DNA from: Bacillota bacterium
GTDB taxonomy: Bacteria > Bacillota > Clostridia > Oscillospirales > Oscillospiraceae
Reading direction: 5' to 3'
Length of the DNA stretch: 64,000 bases
NCBI GenBank assembly: GCA_029225225.1
Contig: JAQXWB010000077.1
Span: 1-64,000 of the forward strand
This document shows positions 1 to 10,716 of this stretch, in pieces (the stretch's first letter is position 1; each line of letters starts with the position of its first letter). A model generated the notes under the pieces. The model was not told the DNA's origin, did no database searches, and saw only the letters and a program-made list of their open reading frames with translations. The translations under genes were made by a program, and so were the position numbers.

Positions 1-97
1 CTCGTCCTCAGAGTACTGTGCACGTTTTTCTTCCATCGGTAAAAACCTCCTTCAATTGGTAGCTTCAGTATAGCCTGTTTTTATAAAAAGCGCAAGC

Positions 98-1120
98 CTA
101 TTCTTCGAGAAACTGTCGGTAAGCCGTCGGCAGCCCGATGCTTTCTTTGATCTCCTCTTCCGTAAACCATGAGAAAGCAGCCTCCCGCGCGCATTGCAAA
201 TAGCAGCCGGTCAGCTTCCATTCGACATGCGTAAAAATATGCATGCGCTTGATCACCTTTTCGATCCCGCGCGGCTGCACACCCCATTCCTCCGCCTGCG
301 CAAGCGATTCTTGCGCCGACAGCGTCCCGGATACATCAGGGAACTGCCAAAGTCCCGCCAAAAGTCCACGACTCGGACGCTTGCAAATGGCAAGCCTTTC
401 TCCGCAGCGTAGAAGAAACACTGTGCGCTCCTCTACCCTGCGCGGTTTTTTCGCAGCTTTGACGGGGAAATCCCGTTGCCTGCCCTGTTTTGCCGCCTCG
501 CAAAGGTCTTGCAGCGGGCAGCTTTCGCACAAGGGCGCGCCGTTCGGCAGGCAGACCGTCGCGCCCAGCTCCATGAGCGCCTGCGTAAACGCTCCGCAGT
601 GTCCTTCGGGATAAACCTCCGCAAGCGCCCGAGCCGTCTCCCGCTTCACGCTTTCCTCCGTGATCGGCGCGGCGGACGCCGTAAATCTCGACACGACGCG
701 CAAAACATTGCCATCCACCGCCGGTGTCGGCAGGTTAAAGCAAATCGAGCAGATCGCGCCCGCCGTGTAAGGGCCGACACCCGCCAGCGCGCGCACCTCG
801 TCATAGGTCTGCGGAAACGCTCCGCCGTGCCGCTCCATAATCTGCCGCGCCGCCTTTTGCAGATTTCGCACGCGGCTGTAATAGCCCAAGCCCTCCCACA
901 GCTTTAAAAGCGTCTCCTCGGAGGCGTCCGCCAGCGCCGCGATGGTCGGAAGCTGCTGCAAAAACCGCGCGTAATAGCCCTTGACCGCCTCGACGCGGGT
1001 CTGCTGTAACATGATCTCCGAGAGCCACACGCGATAAGGCTCTCTGTTTTCCCGCCACGGCAGAGCCCTGTGATGCTCCGCATACCATGGAAGCAGGCGT
1101 TCCGGCAAGCATTCCAGCAT
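98..1120 (-). CDS. mutY: A/G-specific adenine DNA glycosylase MutY
   Basis: MLECLPERLLPWYAEHHRALPWRENREPYRVWLSEIMLQQTRVEAV...; HhH LAGVGPYTAGAI, 4Fe-4S Cys cluster CESCPLQDLC. Start chosen at internal MLEC, since upstream extension of the ORF is not MutY-like. Confidence 0.95.
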   Translation of the reverse strand: MLECLPERLLPWYAEHHRALPWRENREPYRVWLSEIMLQQTRVEAVKGYYARFLQQLPTIAALADASEETLLKLWEGLGYYSRVRNLQKAARQIMERHGGAFPQTYDEVRALAGVGPYTAGAICSICFNLPTPAVDGNVLRVVSRFTASAAPITEESVKRETARALAEVYPEGHCGAFTQALMELGATVCLPNGAPLCESCPLQDLCEAAKQGRQRDFPVKAAKKPRRVEERTVFLLRCGERLAICKRPSRGLLAGLWQFPDVSGTLSAQESLAQAEEWGVQPRGIEKVIKRMHIFTHVEWKLTGCYLQCAREAAFSWFTEEEIKESIGLPTAYRQFLEE

Positions 1121-1157
1121 AGTTCTTTTTCCTTTCTTCATAAAAAGCAGGAACGGC

Positions 1158-2192
1158 TTATCGTTCCTGCTTTTTTTCGGTGTTCGCCGATTTTCTCTTT
1201 CTGCGGCGGCGAGGACGGCGGCGTGCTGCCAGTTCGTCAAACTTCTTCGCCGCGTCGGACGCGCCTTCATAGACCAAACGGCTGACACGCAGCGTTCCGT
1301 CCTCTTCCTTCTGCAAACGGATGCGAATGAGATATCTGCCGTGCGTCTCGCAGGTTGCCATCGTCATATAGCGGTGTCCCTCCTGCGCAATCCATGCCCC
1401 GTTCGGCATTTCCACGCCGCACTGCGGGCAGTGGCTCTTGAGGTCAGTCATCGCGCTGATCGCCTTGGTCTTGTCCTCATAGCCGCGAAATACCGTCCTG
1501 CTGATGCACCCAGCGGGCGGGTCGCCGTGAAAGCCGTCCGTATGGCTGCGAAGCGCCTGTCCGTACTCGGCAATGCCGCGCTTTAGGTCAAGCCTGCTGC
1601 AAATCAGCGCCGTATGGTAAGCATCTCCGAGTGCGTCGTGCGCCGGGCGGCTCGGCTCGATGCCGATCAGCTCCATTGCGGCAGAGAGCGACTTCTGCGA
1701 CGTGCCGCAGCCGGTCTGCGCATTAAAGATCATCTGCGCGTTATACCACTGCGTGATCCAGTCCGGCTCGTCATCGTGCAGAAGAATATTATCCTCCAAA
1801 ATGCGGATATCATCAAAGCCCCATGTGAGGAAAATACACTCCCCACCGATCCATGCACGGAAGCGTGCCAGCGCCTCCGGGAAGGGCAAGCCCTCCTCAA
1901 GGAGGGTAGCGTCCCGCAGCCCCGTCAGCTTGGAGACGCGGCTGTTGAGCTTTTTATAATACTTCGGCCGAACCAGCACCTGAAATTCATCCGCAACCGT
2001 TCCGTCCTCGAGCAGACGCACCGCGCCGATCTGTATGATCTCGCCGTGAATCTCAACGGGCAGCACCTTCTTCGCAGCATAAGAGCCGGGCCACGGCTGA
2101 TTCCACTCCATATCTAAAACAATATACTGCAAACCGCGCTCTCCACCTTTCTTCTCTTTGCGTATCATAGCATAGTTTTCCCCATGCCGCAA
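1158..2192 (-). CDS. 3'-5' exonuclease (DEDDh, DnaQ-like / KapD-like)
   Basis: QYIVLDMEWNQP..IIQIGAVRL.. AHDALGDAYHTALIC; true start probably at internal LQYIVLDMEW. Confidence 0.8.
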   Translation of the reverse strand: MRHGENYAMIRKEKKGGERGLQYIVLDMEWNQPWPGSYAAKKVLPVEIHGEIIQIGAVRLLEDGTVADEFQVLVRPKYYKKLNSRVSKLTGLRDATLLEEGLPFPEALARFRAWIGGECIFLTWGFDDIRILEDNILLHDDEPDWITQWYNAQMIFNAQTGCGTSQKSLSAAMELIGIEPSRPAHDALGDAYHTALICSRLDLKRGIAEYGQALRSHTDGFHGDPPAGCISRTVFRGYEDKTKAISAMTDLKSHCPQCGVEMPNGAWIAQEGHRYMTMATCETHGRYLIRIRLQKEEDGTLRVSRLVYEGASDAAKKFDELAARRRPRRRRKRKSANTEKKQER

Positions 2193-2255
2193 CCAAATTT
2201 ACAAAGTTTTTGACTTTTCGCTTCCCATGATATATGATAAGGGCAGAAATCGGAG

Positions 2256-4484
2256 GTGTTCCAAATGATCACAGTGAACAATGAAGGCATGTTCCTTCTC
2301 AACGGCAGGCTCGTCGCAGCAAGAGAAACCGCGTTATCTCGTGAGGAGGGCGCGCAAAAGACGATTGCCTACCGCATTCTCGCCAAGCACAATACCTCGG
2401 GCAATATGCAAGCGCTGAAGCTGAAGTTTGACGCAATGGCTTCCCACGATATTACCTATGTCGGCATCATTCAGACCGCGCGCGCCTCGGGCTTAAAGGA
2501 ATTCCCACTGCCCTATGTGCTGACGAACTGCCACAATTCTCTCTGCGCCGTCGGTGGCACAATCAATGAGGATGACCATGTGTTCGGCTTGTCCGCCGCG
2601 AAGCGCTACGGCGGTGAGTTCGTCCCCGCACATCAAGCCGTTATCCACAGCTATATGCGCGAGATGTACGCAGGCGGCGGGCGGATGCTACTCGGCTCGG
2701 ACTCCCACACCCGCTACGGCGCTTACGGCACGCTTGCCGTCGGCGAGGGCGGGCCGGAGCTGGTCAAGCAGTTGCTTTGCAAGACCTATGACATTTCCTA
2801 TCCGCGCGTGGTCGGCGTACATCTGACCGGCAAACCGCGCGCAGGCGTCGGTCCGCAGGATGTGGCGCTTGCCCTGATCGGCGCGACCTTCAAACAGGGC
2901 ACCGTCAAAAACAGCGTCATGGAATTCTTCGGTGACGGCATTGCCAATCTCTCCATGGACTACCGCAACGGCATCGACGTCATGACGACGGAGACAAGCT
3001 GTCTTTCCTCCGTTTGGCAGACGGACGAGACGGTGCGCCGTTCCCTCGCCGCGCACGGCAGAGCTGACGCTTATTTAGAGCTTGCTCCTTTGGACGGCGC
3101 GTATTATGACGCGGTCGTGAAAATCGACCTGAGCCGCGTCGAGCCGATGATCGCACTCCCCTTCCATCCCTCAAACGCCTATACCATCCGAGAATTCAAC
3201 GAAAATCTGCAAGACCTTTTACATATGGTTGAAGAGGACACCGGCAGCACCTTGAAGCTGAAGCGTCCTGCCGCGCCGTTGACCGAGAAAATTCGCAACG
3301 GAAAATTCTACGCCGATCAGGGCGTGATTGCGGGCTGCTCGGGCGGTATGTATCAGAATTTGGTCAAGGCTGCGGAAATTCTGCGCGGGAAAACCATCGG
3401 CAACGGGCATTTCGGTCTGTCCTGCTACCCCGCAAGCCAGCCCGTCATGATGGAGCTGATGCGCACCGGCGTATTAGAGACGCTGATGCTCTCCGGTGCC
3501 TCCGTCCGCACGGCGTTTTGCGGTCCCTGCTTCGGTGCGGGTGATGTTCCTGCCAACGGAGGTTTCTCCCTCCGCCATACCACGCGCAACTTCCCCAACC
3601 GCGAAGGGTCGAAGCCGTCCGACGGGCAGGTATCCTACGTTGCCCTGATGGACGCGCGTTCCATTGCCGCTTCCGCCATTATGGGCGGCGCGATCACACC
3701 CGCGACGGATTTGGAGGAGCTGACCGCCGATCCCGCATTCCTTGAATATCACTTTGACCCGAAGCCCTACGAGCGCGTCTACCACGGCGTCGGCAAGCCC
3801 GATCCGTCGCAGCCGCTGGTCTTCGGCCCCAACATTGCCGACTGGCCTAAACAGATTGCTCTGCCGGAGAATTTGCTGATCACGGTAGTCTCCGCAATTT
3901 ACGACCCCGTGACGACCACGGACGAGCTGATCCCCTCCGGCGAAACCTCCTCCTACCGCAGCAATCCATTACGCCTGAGCGAGTTCGCCCTCAGCCGCAA
4001 GGATCCCGCCTATGTCGGTCGGGCAAAAGCTGTCGCAGCGGAGGAGCAGAAGCGCAGACAGTCCCCCGAAAGCGTAAATATGATGGGCTACGACCCTGCA
4101 ACCACAGGACTCGGCAGCGCCGTCATGTCCATCCGCCCCGGCGACGGCTCCGCCCGTGAGCAAGCAGCTTCCTGCCAGCGTGTCCTCGGCGGTGTCGCCA
4201 ACCTCTGCGAGGATTACGCGACCAAGCGTTACCGCAGCAATGTGATCAACTGGGGTATGCTCCCCTTCACCGTGGAAAATATCGCGCAGTATGGCATCCA
4301 GCCGGGCGACCGCCTCTATATAGAGGGCATTCGCGCCGCACTGGTGGGAGATGCTGCGGAGCTTCCCGCCGTATTGATACAGGGAGACAAGCGCACACCA
4401 TTGACCTTAAAGCTGGAAAATCTCTCCCGCGAGGAACGCGACATCATCCTCGCAGGCTGTCTGATCAACTACTACGCAAAATAA
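2256..4484 (+). CDS. aconitase-family hydratase
   Basis: 742 aa; [51 protein letters not shown] Fe-S motifs. Confidence 0.85.
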   Translation: MFQMITVNNEGMFLLNGRLVAARETALSREEGAQKTIAYRILAKHNTSGNMQALKLKFDAMASHDITYVGIIQTARASGLKEFPLPYVLTNCHNSLCAVGGTINEDDHVFGLSAAKRYGGEFVPAHQAVIHSYMREMYAGGGRMLLGSDSHTRYGAYGTLAVGEGGPELVKQLLCKTYDISYPRVVGVHLTGKPRAGVGPQDVALALIGATFKQGTVKNSVMEFFGDGIANLSMDYRNGIDVMTTETSCLSSVWQTDETVRRSLAAHGRADAYLELAPLDGAYYDAVVKIDLSRVEPMIALPFHPSNAYTIREFNENLQDLLHMVEEDTGSTLKLKRPAAPLTEKIRNGKFYADQGVIAGCSGGMYQNLVKAAEILRGKTIGNGHFGLSCYPASQPVMMELMRTGVLETLMLSGASVRTAFCGPCFGAGDVPANGGFSLRHTTRNFPNREGSKPSDGQVSYVALMDARSIAASAIMGGAITPATDLEELTADPAFLEYHFDPKPYERVYHGVGKPDPSQPLVFGPNIADWPKQIALPENLLITVVSAIYDPVTTTDELIPSGETSSYRSNPLRLSEFALSRKDPAYVGRAKAVAAEEQKRRQSPESVNMMGYDPATTGLGSAVMSIRPGDGSAREQAASCQRVLGGVANLCEDYATKRYRSNVINWGMLPFTVENIAQYGIQPGDRLYIEGIRAALVGDAAELPAVLIQGDKRTPLTLKLENLSREERDIILAGCLINYYAK

Positions 4485-4653
4485 GAGGGAAACGGCAGAT
4501 GCTTGCACAGTTTGAAAAAGACATGATTGCAAAGCTGGATTTGTCCAAATGGAGCGGCAAAGAAAAGATGCATTGGTGATTCGTATCAAAGCAATCCCCC
4601 GTTTCATCGGCTCAAATGCAAGGTTCCTCGTGTAACAAATAAACCATTTACGA

Positions 4654-4705
4654 ATACTGACCGCCGATGAAAGGCTATTCCTTCATCGGTGGTCAGTATG
4701 TTTTT
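4654..4705 (+). terminator. rho-independent terminator
   Basis: ATACTGACCGCCGATGAAAGG-ctatt-CCTTCATCGGTGGTCAGTAT followed by GTTTTT. Confidence 0.7.
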
Positions 4706-6527
4706 AGGTGATCATGCGGAAGAGCATGGAGAGCAGCGCACAGATTGCAACGCCAAACGCCGTTGGGAGGAGCGCCGCAAGCGCCGTCCATTTGGCACTG
4801 TGCGTCTCCTTGTGAATGGTGAGCAGCGTCGTCGTGCAGGGCCAATGAAAGAGGAAGAATACAATCGTGCATACCGTAAGCTGCCATGTCCAGCCGTGTT
4901 CCATCAGGAGCTCTGCCATCTGTGCGCTTGTCTCGCCGCCGAGTGAAGTTCCCGCCGTGAGGATAATGATAAGGATCGGCAGCACCAGCTCGTTTGCGGG
5001 GCTTCCCAAGAGGAACGCAAGCAAAATTGCACCGTTTAAGCCGATCACTTGTGCAGGCGCGTTGAATGCCGACGCAAGCCACTGCAAAAGCGTCGTCTCT
5101 CCCACGGACAAATTGGCAAGCAGCCAAATTACCAATCCCGCAGGCGCGGCGACTGCGACTGCCCGACCCAGCACGAACACGGTTCGATCTCTTAAGGAGC
5201 GCACAAGCACCTGCCCCACGCGCGGGCGGCGGTAAGGCGGCAGCTCCATCACAAAGGAGGACGGCTCTCCCTTCAGCGCCGTTTTGCTCAGAAGCTTTGA
5301 CGCCGCAAGGGTCATAAAGACAGAAAGCAAAAGACAAAGCGTCAAAAGTCCCGCGCCAAGCAGAGACGAGCCTGCGGAAAAGCTCAGGCTGAGGAGAAAG
5401 ATCAGCGCGGGGAAACGCCCGTTGCAGGGCACAAAAGCATTCGTTAAAACAGCAATCAGGCGTTCGCGCGGCGAGTCAATGATACGGCAGCCCGTCACAC
5501 CCGCAGCGTTGCAGCCAAGTCCCATGCACAAGGTCAGGCATTGCTTCCCGCAGGCGCCCGACCGCCGAAAGCGCTCATCAAGCAAGAACGCCGCGCGCGG
5601 CAGATAACCGAAATCCTCCAGCAGCGTAAAGAGCGGGAAAAATATCGCCATCGGCGGCAGCATGACCGCAACAACCCGCGCCGCAGTCGCATAGACCCCG
5701 TCAAGCAGCGCGCCGCGCAGCTTTTGCGGCACATGGAGGTACGCAGCACCCTTGTGCAGCAGCTCACCCAATCGGTCAAAACACCATTGCAAGCCCTGCG
5801 AAGGATAGTTTGCCCCCTCGATTGTCAGCCAAAAGACCACCAAAAGCAAGAGCAGCAGCACAACATAGCCCCAAAATCGGTGCAGAAATACCGCATCCAA
5901 CCGTTCCGTCAGGGTAGGCGCGGACGGTTTTTCCATCGTCACACACTTTTCCGCGATCTCCTGCGCGCGCAGGACAAAACGCCGCGCCGCCTCGTCGGAC
6001 GCCTCCCATATTTCAGCGCTTTCCGCTGCCGGAACAAAACCGTCGCATATTTCCCGCACCTTCTCCTCAAGCGTTTCCAAGCCCTCACCGTAATCGGCGC
6101 TCGTCGCCGCAACGGGTACGCCGAGTTCACGCTCCAGCCTACAAACATCGACCGTAATGTTCGCCCGCCGCGCTTCATCCATCAAATTGACGCACACGAC
6201 CGCGCGGGGTTGAAGCGCCAAAACCTGCAAGGCAAGAATCAAGCTTCGCTCCAAACAGGTCGCGTCGCAGACGACCACCGTGCAATCCGCGCCGCCCTCG
6301 CGCAAAAACTCCTCCGCGACCTTCTCCTCCGGTGAACGGCTGACGAGTGAATACGCCCCGGGCAGATCGACGATTTGGTATTCCTTCCCCTTATATTGAT
6401 ACCGCCCCTGTGCCAGCTCTACGGTTTTGCCGCACCAATTTCCCGTGTGCTGATCCAGCCCCGTCAGGGCGTTGAACAATGTACTTTTCCCGACATTCGG
6501 GTTGCCCGCAAGGGCGATCAGACACAT
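4704..6527 (-). CDS. feoB: ferrous iron transport protein B
   Basis: ALAGNPNVGKSTLFNALTG, DLPGAYSL, NLMDEA; polytopic C-terminal gate domain. Confidence 0.95.
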   Translation of the reverse strand: MCLIALAGNPNVGKSTLFNALTGLDQHTGNWCGKTVELAQGRYQYKGKEYQIVDLPGAYSLVSRSPEEKVAEEFLREGGADCTVVVCDATCLERSLILALQVLALQPRAVVCVNLMDEARRANITVDVCRLERELGVPVAATSADYGEGLETLEEKVREICDGFVPAAESAEIWEASDEAARRFVLRAQEIAEKCVTMEKPSAPTLTERLDAVFLHRFWGYVVLLLLLLVVFWLTIEGANYPSQGLQWCFDRLGELLHKGAAYLHVPQKLRGALLDGVYATAARVVAVMLPPMAIFFPLFTLLEDFGYLPRAAFLLDERFRRSGACGKQCLTLCMGLGCNAAGVTGCRIIDSPRERLIAVLTNAFVPCNGRFPALIFLLSLSFSAGSSLLGAGLLTLCLLLSVFMTLAASKLLSKTALKGEPSSFVMELPPYRRPRVGQVLVRSLRDRTVFVLGRAVAVAAPAGLVIWLLANLSVGETTLLQWLASAFNAPAQVIGLNGAILLAFLLGSPANELVLPILIIILTAGTSLGGETSAQMAELLMEHGWTWQLTVCTIVFFLFHWPCTTTLLTIHKETHSAKWTALAALLPTAFGVAICALLSMLFRMIT

Positions 6528-6757
6528 TTGTCCGCCTCCACACGGATACGCCCACTGTCTGCCGTCCGCAGCGCCAAGAGCGTGCCGCGGACGCGGTAAA
6601 GCATCGGACTTCCCGCCGGACTGATCCGCAGGCAGCGCACCTCCGTTCCCTCAATCAAGCCAAAATCCAGCAAACGCCTGCGCAGCTCCCCCGTCAGTCC
6701 TAACGAGGTAACACGGGCGCACTGCCCCTCTCGCAGACGGTTCATCGTCGTTTCCAT
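6518..6757 (-). CDS. feoA: ferrous iron transport protein A
   Basis: METTMNRLREGQCARVTSLGLTGELRRRLLDFGLIEGTEVRCLRISPAGSPMLYRVRGTLLALR; 10-bp overlap with feoB. Confidence 0.85.
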   Translation of the reverse strand: METTMNRLREGQCARVTSLGLTGELRRRLLDFGLIEGTEVRCLRISPAGSPMLYRVRGTLLALRTADSGRIRVEADKCV

Positions 6758-6889
6758 ACGAAACCCTCCTTCGTCCAAGCGCCAAACTGCGGACGCTTGC
6801 TGATACAGTCTATACGAGGAGAGGTTTCTTTGTGCAAGGCGCACATTTCTTTCCATGTGTGCATAAAACATAGGGAAGGAGGCTGATGT

Positions 6890-7942
6890 ATGGAATCTGT
6901 TTTTTATCTCGGCGCGTGTTCGCCGCAGGGCTTTACCTCGCATTATGGCTCTCTGCTGCATGAGGGGTTGCAGCTCAATGTGATCAAAGGCGGCTCCGGC
7001 TGCGGGAAATCGACCTTTATGCGCAGCATCGGCAAAGCCGCGCAGGCAAAAGGGCTGGCTGCTTCTTATATTCTCTGCTCGTCCGACCCGGATTCGCTCG
7101 ACGGTGTGATTCTGCCCGAATTGGGCATTGGCTTTGTGGACGGCACCGCGCCCCATGTGCTCGAGCCGAGTCTTTGCGGCGGGACGATGAATTATATCAA
7201 TTTCGGCGAATTCTATGACCGCGAGGCGATGGCACCGAACGAAGCGGAGATTCGCGCCGCGCAAAAAGCCAATGCGGCGCAGTATCCCCATGTGACCGCC
7301 TGCCTTGCCGCTGCCGACAAGCTCATGGACGGCGTCCGCGCCATCACTGCGGCAAAGGCGTATGACGAGGAAACGGGCGCGCTGGCGGAGTGCTTTGCGC
7401 TTTCGGCAATCAAGCCTGTCGGGAGGGAGCCTCGCACAATCAAACGTTTTCTGACCGCAGTCACGCCGAAGGGGCTGCGCTATTGCACGCAAACGCCGGC
7501 AGCATTGTGTGAGCGGGTGTATGTTTTGCGGGACAATTACTTTCTTGCTCCGCGCCTGCTTGCGCGTCTGCTTGAGGCGGCGCAGGCATACGGACATGAA
7601 TGCATCGTCTGCTACTCTCCCCTTGTGCCCGACAGCGCGCCGACGCATCTGTTGATTCCGACGGCAAACACGGCGTTTATCAGCGAGACGCGCGATTTTC
7701 CATATGACGGGCCGAGCTTCTGCCGCATTGACCTCGACTCCACGCTGCCGCCGTCCGCGCGCCGCGAAGCGGAGTTTTACACCAAGACGATCTCTTCGCT
7801 TCTGTACCAGTCGGTTGCTCATCTGCGGGAGGCAAAGCGTATGCATGACCGCATTGAACAGCTCTGTCGTCCCTTTGTCGATTTCGACGCGGTCGACGAA
7901 CTGACCGAACGGACGATATTCGAGCTGTTCGGCGAAAAATAA
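6890..7942 (+). CDS. P-loop ATPase of the PRK06851-like family
   Basis: LNVIKGGSGCGKSTFMRSIGKAA; overall resemblance to conserved Clostridia ATPase family. Confidence 0.65.
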   Translation: MESVFYLGACSPQGFTSHYGSLLHEGLQLNVIKGGSGCGKSTFMRSIGKAAQAKGLAASYILCSSDPDSLDGVILPELGIGFVDGTAPHVLEPSLCGGTMNYINFGEFYDREAMAPNEAEIRAAQKANAAQYPHVTACLAAADKLMDGVRAITAAKAYDEETGALAECFALSAIKPVGREPRTIKRFLTAVTPKGLRYCTQTPAALCERVYVLRDNYFLAPRLLARLLEAAQAYGHECIVCYSPLVPDSAPTHLLIPTANTAFISETRDFPYDGPSFCRIDLDSTLPPSARREAEFYTKTISSLLYQSVAHLREAKRMHDRIEQLCRPFVDFDAVDELTERTIFELFGEK

Positions 7943-8038
7943 GCCGCTTTTTTCTCAGAATTCGTCGATTTTGCCGTTGTTTTTTGCGCCCTACAGTGAT
8001 AAGATAGGTGCGCAAAAAAAGAATGGGAGGTTTTTTCG

Positions 8039-8380
8039 ATGAAGCTTTTGGTGATCGTTCTGAACAAGGTCGAATGTCTTGACAAGCTGCTGACCTCATT
8101 CGGCAAAAATCACATTCCCGGCGCGACCATCCTCGACAGCCGCGGCATGGCGCAGGAGCTGGGCGAGCATGACGAGCTGCGCTTTCTCGGCTCGCTGCGA
8201 CTTTTAATGAATCCGGCGCATAAGGAAAACAAGACGATTTTTATGGTCGTACCCGATGAGAAGGTGGACACCGTCTCCGGCATCGTCAACAAGGTCACAG
8301 GGGGACTCGACAAGCCGGACACGGGCATTCTCTTTACCGTACCGATTGACCGCGTAGAGGGGATGACACAGACACTATGA
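8039..8380 (+). CDS. PII-like regulatory-fold protein
   Basis: 113 aa; overlaps start of antiporter ORF by 4 bp (ATGA-type junction); MKLLVIVLNKVECLDKLLTSFGKNHIPGATILDSRG. Confidence 0.55.
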   Translation: MKLLVIVLNKVECLDKLLTSFGKNHIPGATILDSRGMAQELGEHDELRFLGSLRLLMNPAHKENKTIFMVVPDEKVDTVSGIVNKVTGGLDKPDTGILFTVPIDRVEGMTQTL

Positions 8381-9549
8381 TGCTCAATACCTTAACCGAT
8401 CTTGCCATCATGATCTTTGCCGGGATGTTCTGCGGACGTATGGCAAAGCATATCCGCCTGCCGAATGTTACCGGCTATCTGGTCGCGGGACTCTTGATTG
8501 GCCCGAGTGTGTTCGGTCTGCTCTCCGACGGTTTTCTTGACACAATCGGCATCATCTCGGATGTTGCCCTCGGCTTTATTGCCTTTTCCATCGGCAATGA
8601 ATTCAAGCTCTCTTATTTTAAGCGCGTCGGAACCGCGCCTATTGTAATTGCCTGCTTCGAATCACTGTTTGCGGTGCTGTTCGTCGTGCTTGGACTGATT
8701 ATTTCCGGACAGAGCGTGTCCTTCTCACTCGTTCTCGGCGCGATTGCCGCCGCAACGGCTCCTGCCGCTACCATCATGGTTATCAAGCAGTACCGTGCAA
8801 AGGGACCTGTCACGGAGTCGCTGCTCTCCGTTGTCGCCATTGACGACGCAACGGCGCTGATTCTGTTCTCTCTCGCCGTTGCCGTCGCGCAGGCGATTGC
8901 GGGTACTTCCTCCTCGTTCGGCGCTTCCCTTCTCTCTCCGTTGAAGGAGATCGGCGGCGCACTCGCGGTCGGCGCGGCACTCGGCTTTATTTTCCTGATC
9001 CCGCTCCGCTTTTTCAAGAAAGCAGGCAATCGTCTGTCTCTGATCGTCGGCTTCATTTTTGCGGGTTTAGGCATTTCTCAGTGGCTCGGATTGTCGAATT
9101 TGCTTTTGTGCATGGCGATGGGCGCAGTGCTTGCCAACTTCTCTCCGGATATCGACAAGCTGATGGATATCTGCGACAGTGTGACGCCGCCGATCTTTAT
9201 GCTCTTCTTTGTCGCCTCGGGCGCGGATCTGAAGCTTTCCGTTCTGCCGACGGTCGGCGTGATCGGCATCATTTACATCGTTCTGCGCGTGATCGGCAAG
9301 ATCTTCGGCGCCGGGCTGGGCGGTATCGTCTGCAAGTGCGACAAAACCGTGCGCAAGTATCTCGGCCCGTGCTTGCTCCCGCAAGCAGGTGTTGCCATCG
9401 GTCTTTCTTTGGCAGCCGGTGAGGTTGTCCCGGAGCACGCACCGCAGATTCGCGCGGTCATTCTCTGCGGCACACTCATCTACGAGCTGATCGGCCCCGC
9501 CGTTACCAAGCTCTCCCTGAAAAAAGCAGGCGAGATCAGCGGGAAATAA
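8377..9549 (+). CDS. cation:proton antiporter (CPA2-like)
   Basis: 390 aa polytopic; GRMAKHIRLPNVTGYLVAGLLIGPSVFGLL typical of Na+/H+ exchanger family. Confidence 0.85.
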   Translation: MMLNTLTDLAIMIFAGMFCGRMAKHIRLPNVTGYLVAGLLIGPSVFGLLSDGFLDTIGIISDVALGFIAFSIGNEFKLSYFKRVGTAPIVIACFESLFAVLFVVLGLIISGQSVSFSLVLGAIAAATAPAATIMVIKQYRAKGPVTESLLSVVAIDDATALILFSLAVAVAQAIAGTSSSFGASLLSPLKEIGGALAVGAALGFIFLIPLRFFKKAGNRLSLIVGFIFAGLGISQWLGLSNLLLCMAMGAVLANFSPDIDKLMDICDSVTPPIFMLFFVASGADLKLSVLPTVGVIGIIYIVLRVIGKIFGAGLGGIVCKCDKTVRKYLGPCLLPQAGVAIGLSLAAGEVVPEHAPQIRAVILCGTLIYELIGPAVTKLSLKKAGEISGK

Positions 9550-9603
9550 CGCTCTTTCTGCGAATTCCGATTAACAATCGTAGTGCAGAGACATGTCCCC
9601 AAT

Positions 9604-10003
9604 GACCGCGTAAGCGGCAGATGGTACGGGCAAACGGGTTTGTACGCACTCGTCAGTTCCTTCACCGGCGCGTCAAGGATGCCGCGCGCTACAACCGTTG
9701 ATCACACTCTTGACGCAGGGCGCGACAACTCGGCGTGCCGTCCGCGAAGCGGCAGACGGTACAGGCGAACAGGTTTCTACGAAGTCGGTCGTTCTTGCAC
9801 GAGATTGCCGCGTCGCCTGCGCAGCCGTTAGCGACGAAGGAGCTTTACGGATGCGGCGTGCCCCTTGCGGGTATGCGCTCCTCGCAATGAAAGAGTGGGA
9901 AACCTTGTTTGTCATTGCGAGGGCGCTTGCGCCCGTGGCAATCTCCGAGTGAAGATTTGTACACAGTCGGCAGTTCCTGTATGCGGGCGGATGATATCCG
10001 CCC
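9604..10003. repeat. mosaic of degenerate intergenic repeats
   Basis: Two ~60-bp imperfect direct copies (9604.. and 9740.., period ~136), inverted AGATTGCC..GCAATGA / GTCATTGC..GGCAATCT halves, and GGGCGGATgatATCCGCCC palindrome at 9985-10003. Confidence 0.7.
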
Positions 10004-10028
10004 CTACAAGGTTTCTTCATGCTTTTGC

Positions 10029-10071
10029 GAAAAAAGAATCCGAGCAGACTTTCAAAGCGGTCTGCTCGGAT
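10029..10071 (-). terminator. terminator downstream of upp
   Basis: ATCCGAGCAGAC..GTCTGCTCGGAT with T-rich tract on the minus strand (and on plus: bidirectional). Confidence 0.8.
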
Positions 10072-10083
10072 TTTTGTTTTTAT

Positions 10084-10716
10084 TTACTTTGTGCCGAAAA
10101 TGCGGTCGCCGCAGTCGCCTAAGCCGGGGACGATATAGGCATTTTCGTTTAGCTTTTCGTCCACCGCCGTGACGATGATGTCAATATCGGGGTGGGCCTC
10201 GGATACTGCTTGGATGCCCTCGGGCGCCGCAATGATATCCATCAGCGTAATGGACTTACAGCCGTACTCGCTCTTGAGAATCTCAATCGCTGCAATGGCG
10301 CTGCCACCCGTTGCCAGCATCGGGTCAACGATAAAGACCTGCCGCTCCGAGATATCCGGCGGCATCTTGCAGTAATACTGCACGGGTTCATGCGTCACGG
10401 GATCGCGGAACAGACCGATATGTCCGACCTTCGCAGAGGGGATCAGCGAGATCATCGTATCAACCATGCCCAAACCTGCACGGAGAATCGGCACAATCGC
10501 AAGCTTCTTGCCAGCAAGTACCTTAACCTTCGCCGTTGCGACCGGGGTCTCGATCTCGACTTCCTTCGTGGGGAGATTGCGCGTTGCTTCATAGCACATC
10601 AGTGCTGCGATCTCACCGACGATCTCACGGAACTCTTTTACGCCCGTGTTTTTGTCACGCAGGATCGACAGCTTGTGCTGGAGCAGCGGATGCTCCAAAA
10701 CTTGAACTTTTCCCAT
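10084..10716 (-). CDS. upp: uracil phosphoribosyltransferase
   Basis: [50 protein letters not shown] motif. Confidence 0.97.
   Translation of the reverse strand: MGKVQVLEHPLLQHKLSILRDKNTGVKEFREIVGEIAALMCYEATRNLPTKEVEIETPVATAKVKVLAGKKLAIVPILRAGLGMVDTMISLIPSAKVGHIGLFRDPVTHEPVQYYCKMPPDISERQVFIVDPMLATGGSAIAAIEILKSEYGCKSITLMDIIAAPEGIQAVSEAHPDIDIIVTAVDEKLNENAYIVPGLGDCGDRIFGTK

Noticed and set aside
6518-7846. 442-aa minus-strand ORF containing feoA at its C-terminus
   Set aside because: Only the last ~79 residues (METTMNRL...) are FeoA; the rest is antisense to the PRK06851-like ATPase gene.
9604-10003. Repeats considered as a degenerate CRISPR array or transposon with coding capacity
   Set aside because: Only two or three degenerate direct copies at irregular spacing and no transposase-like ORF; small ORFs there are chance.
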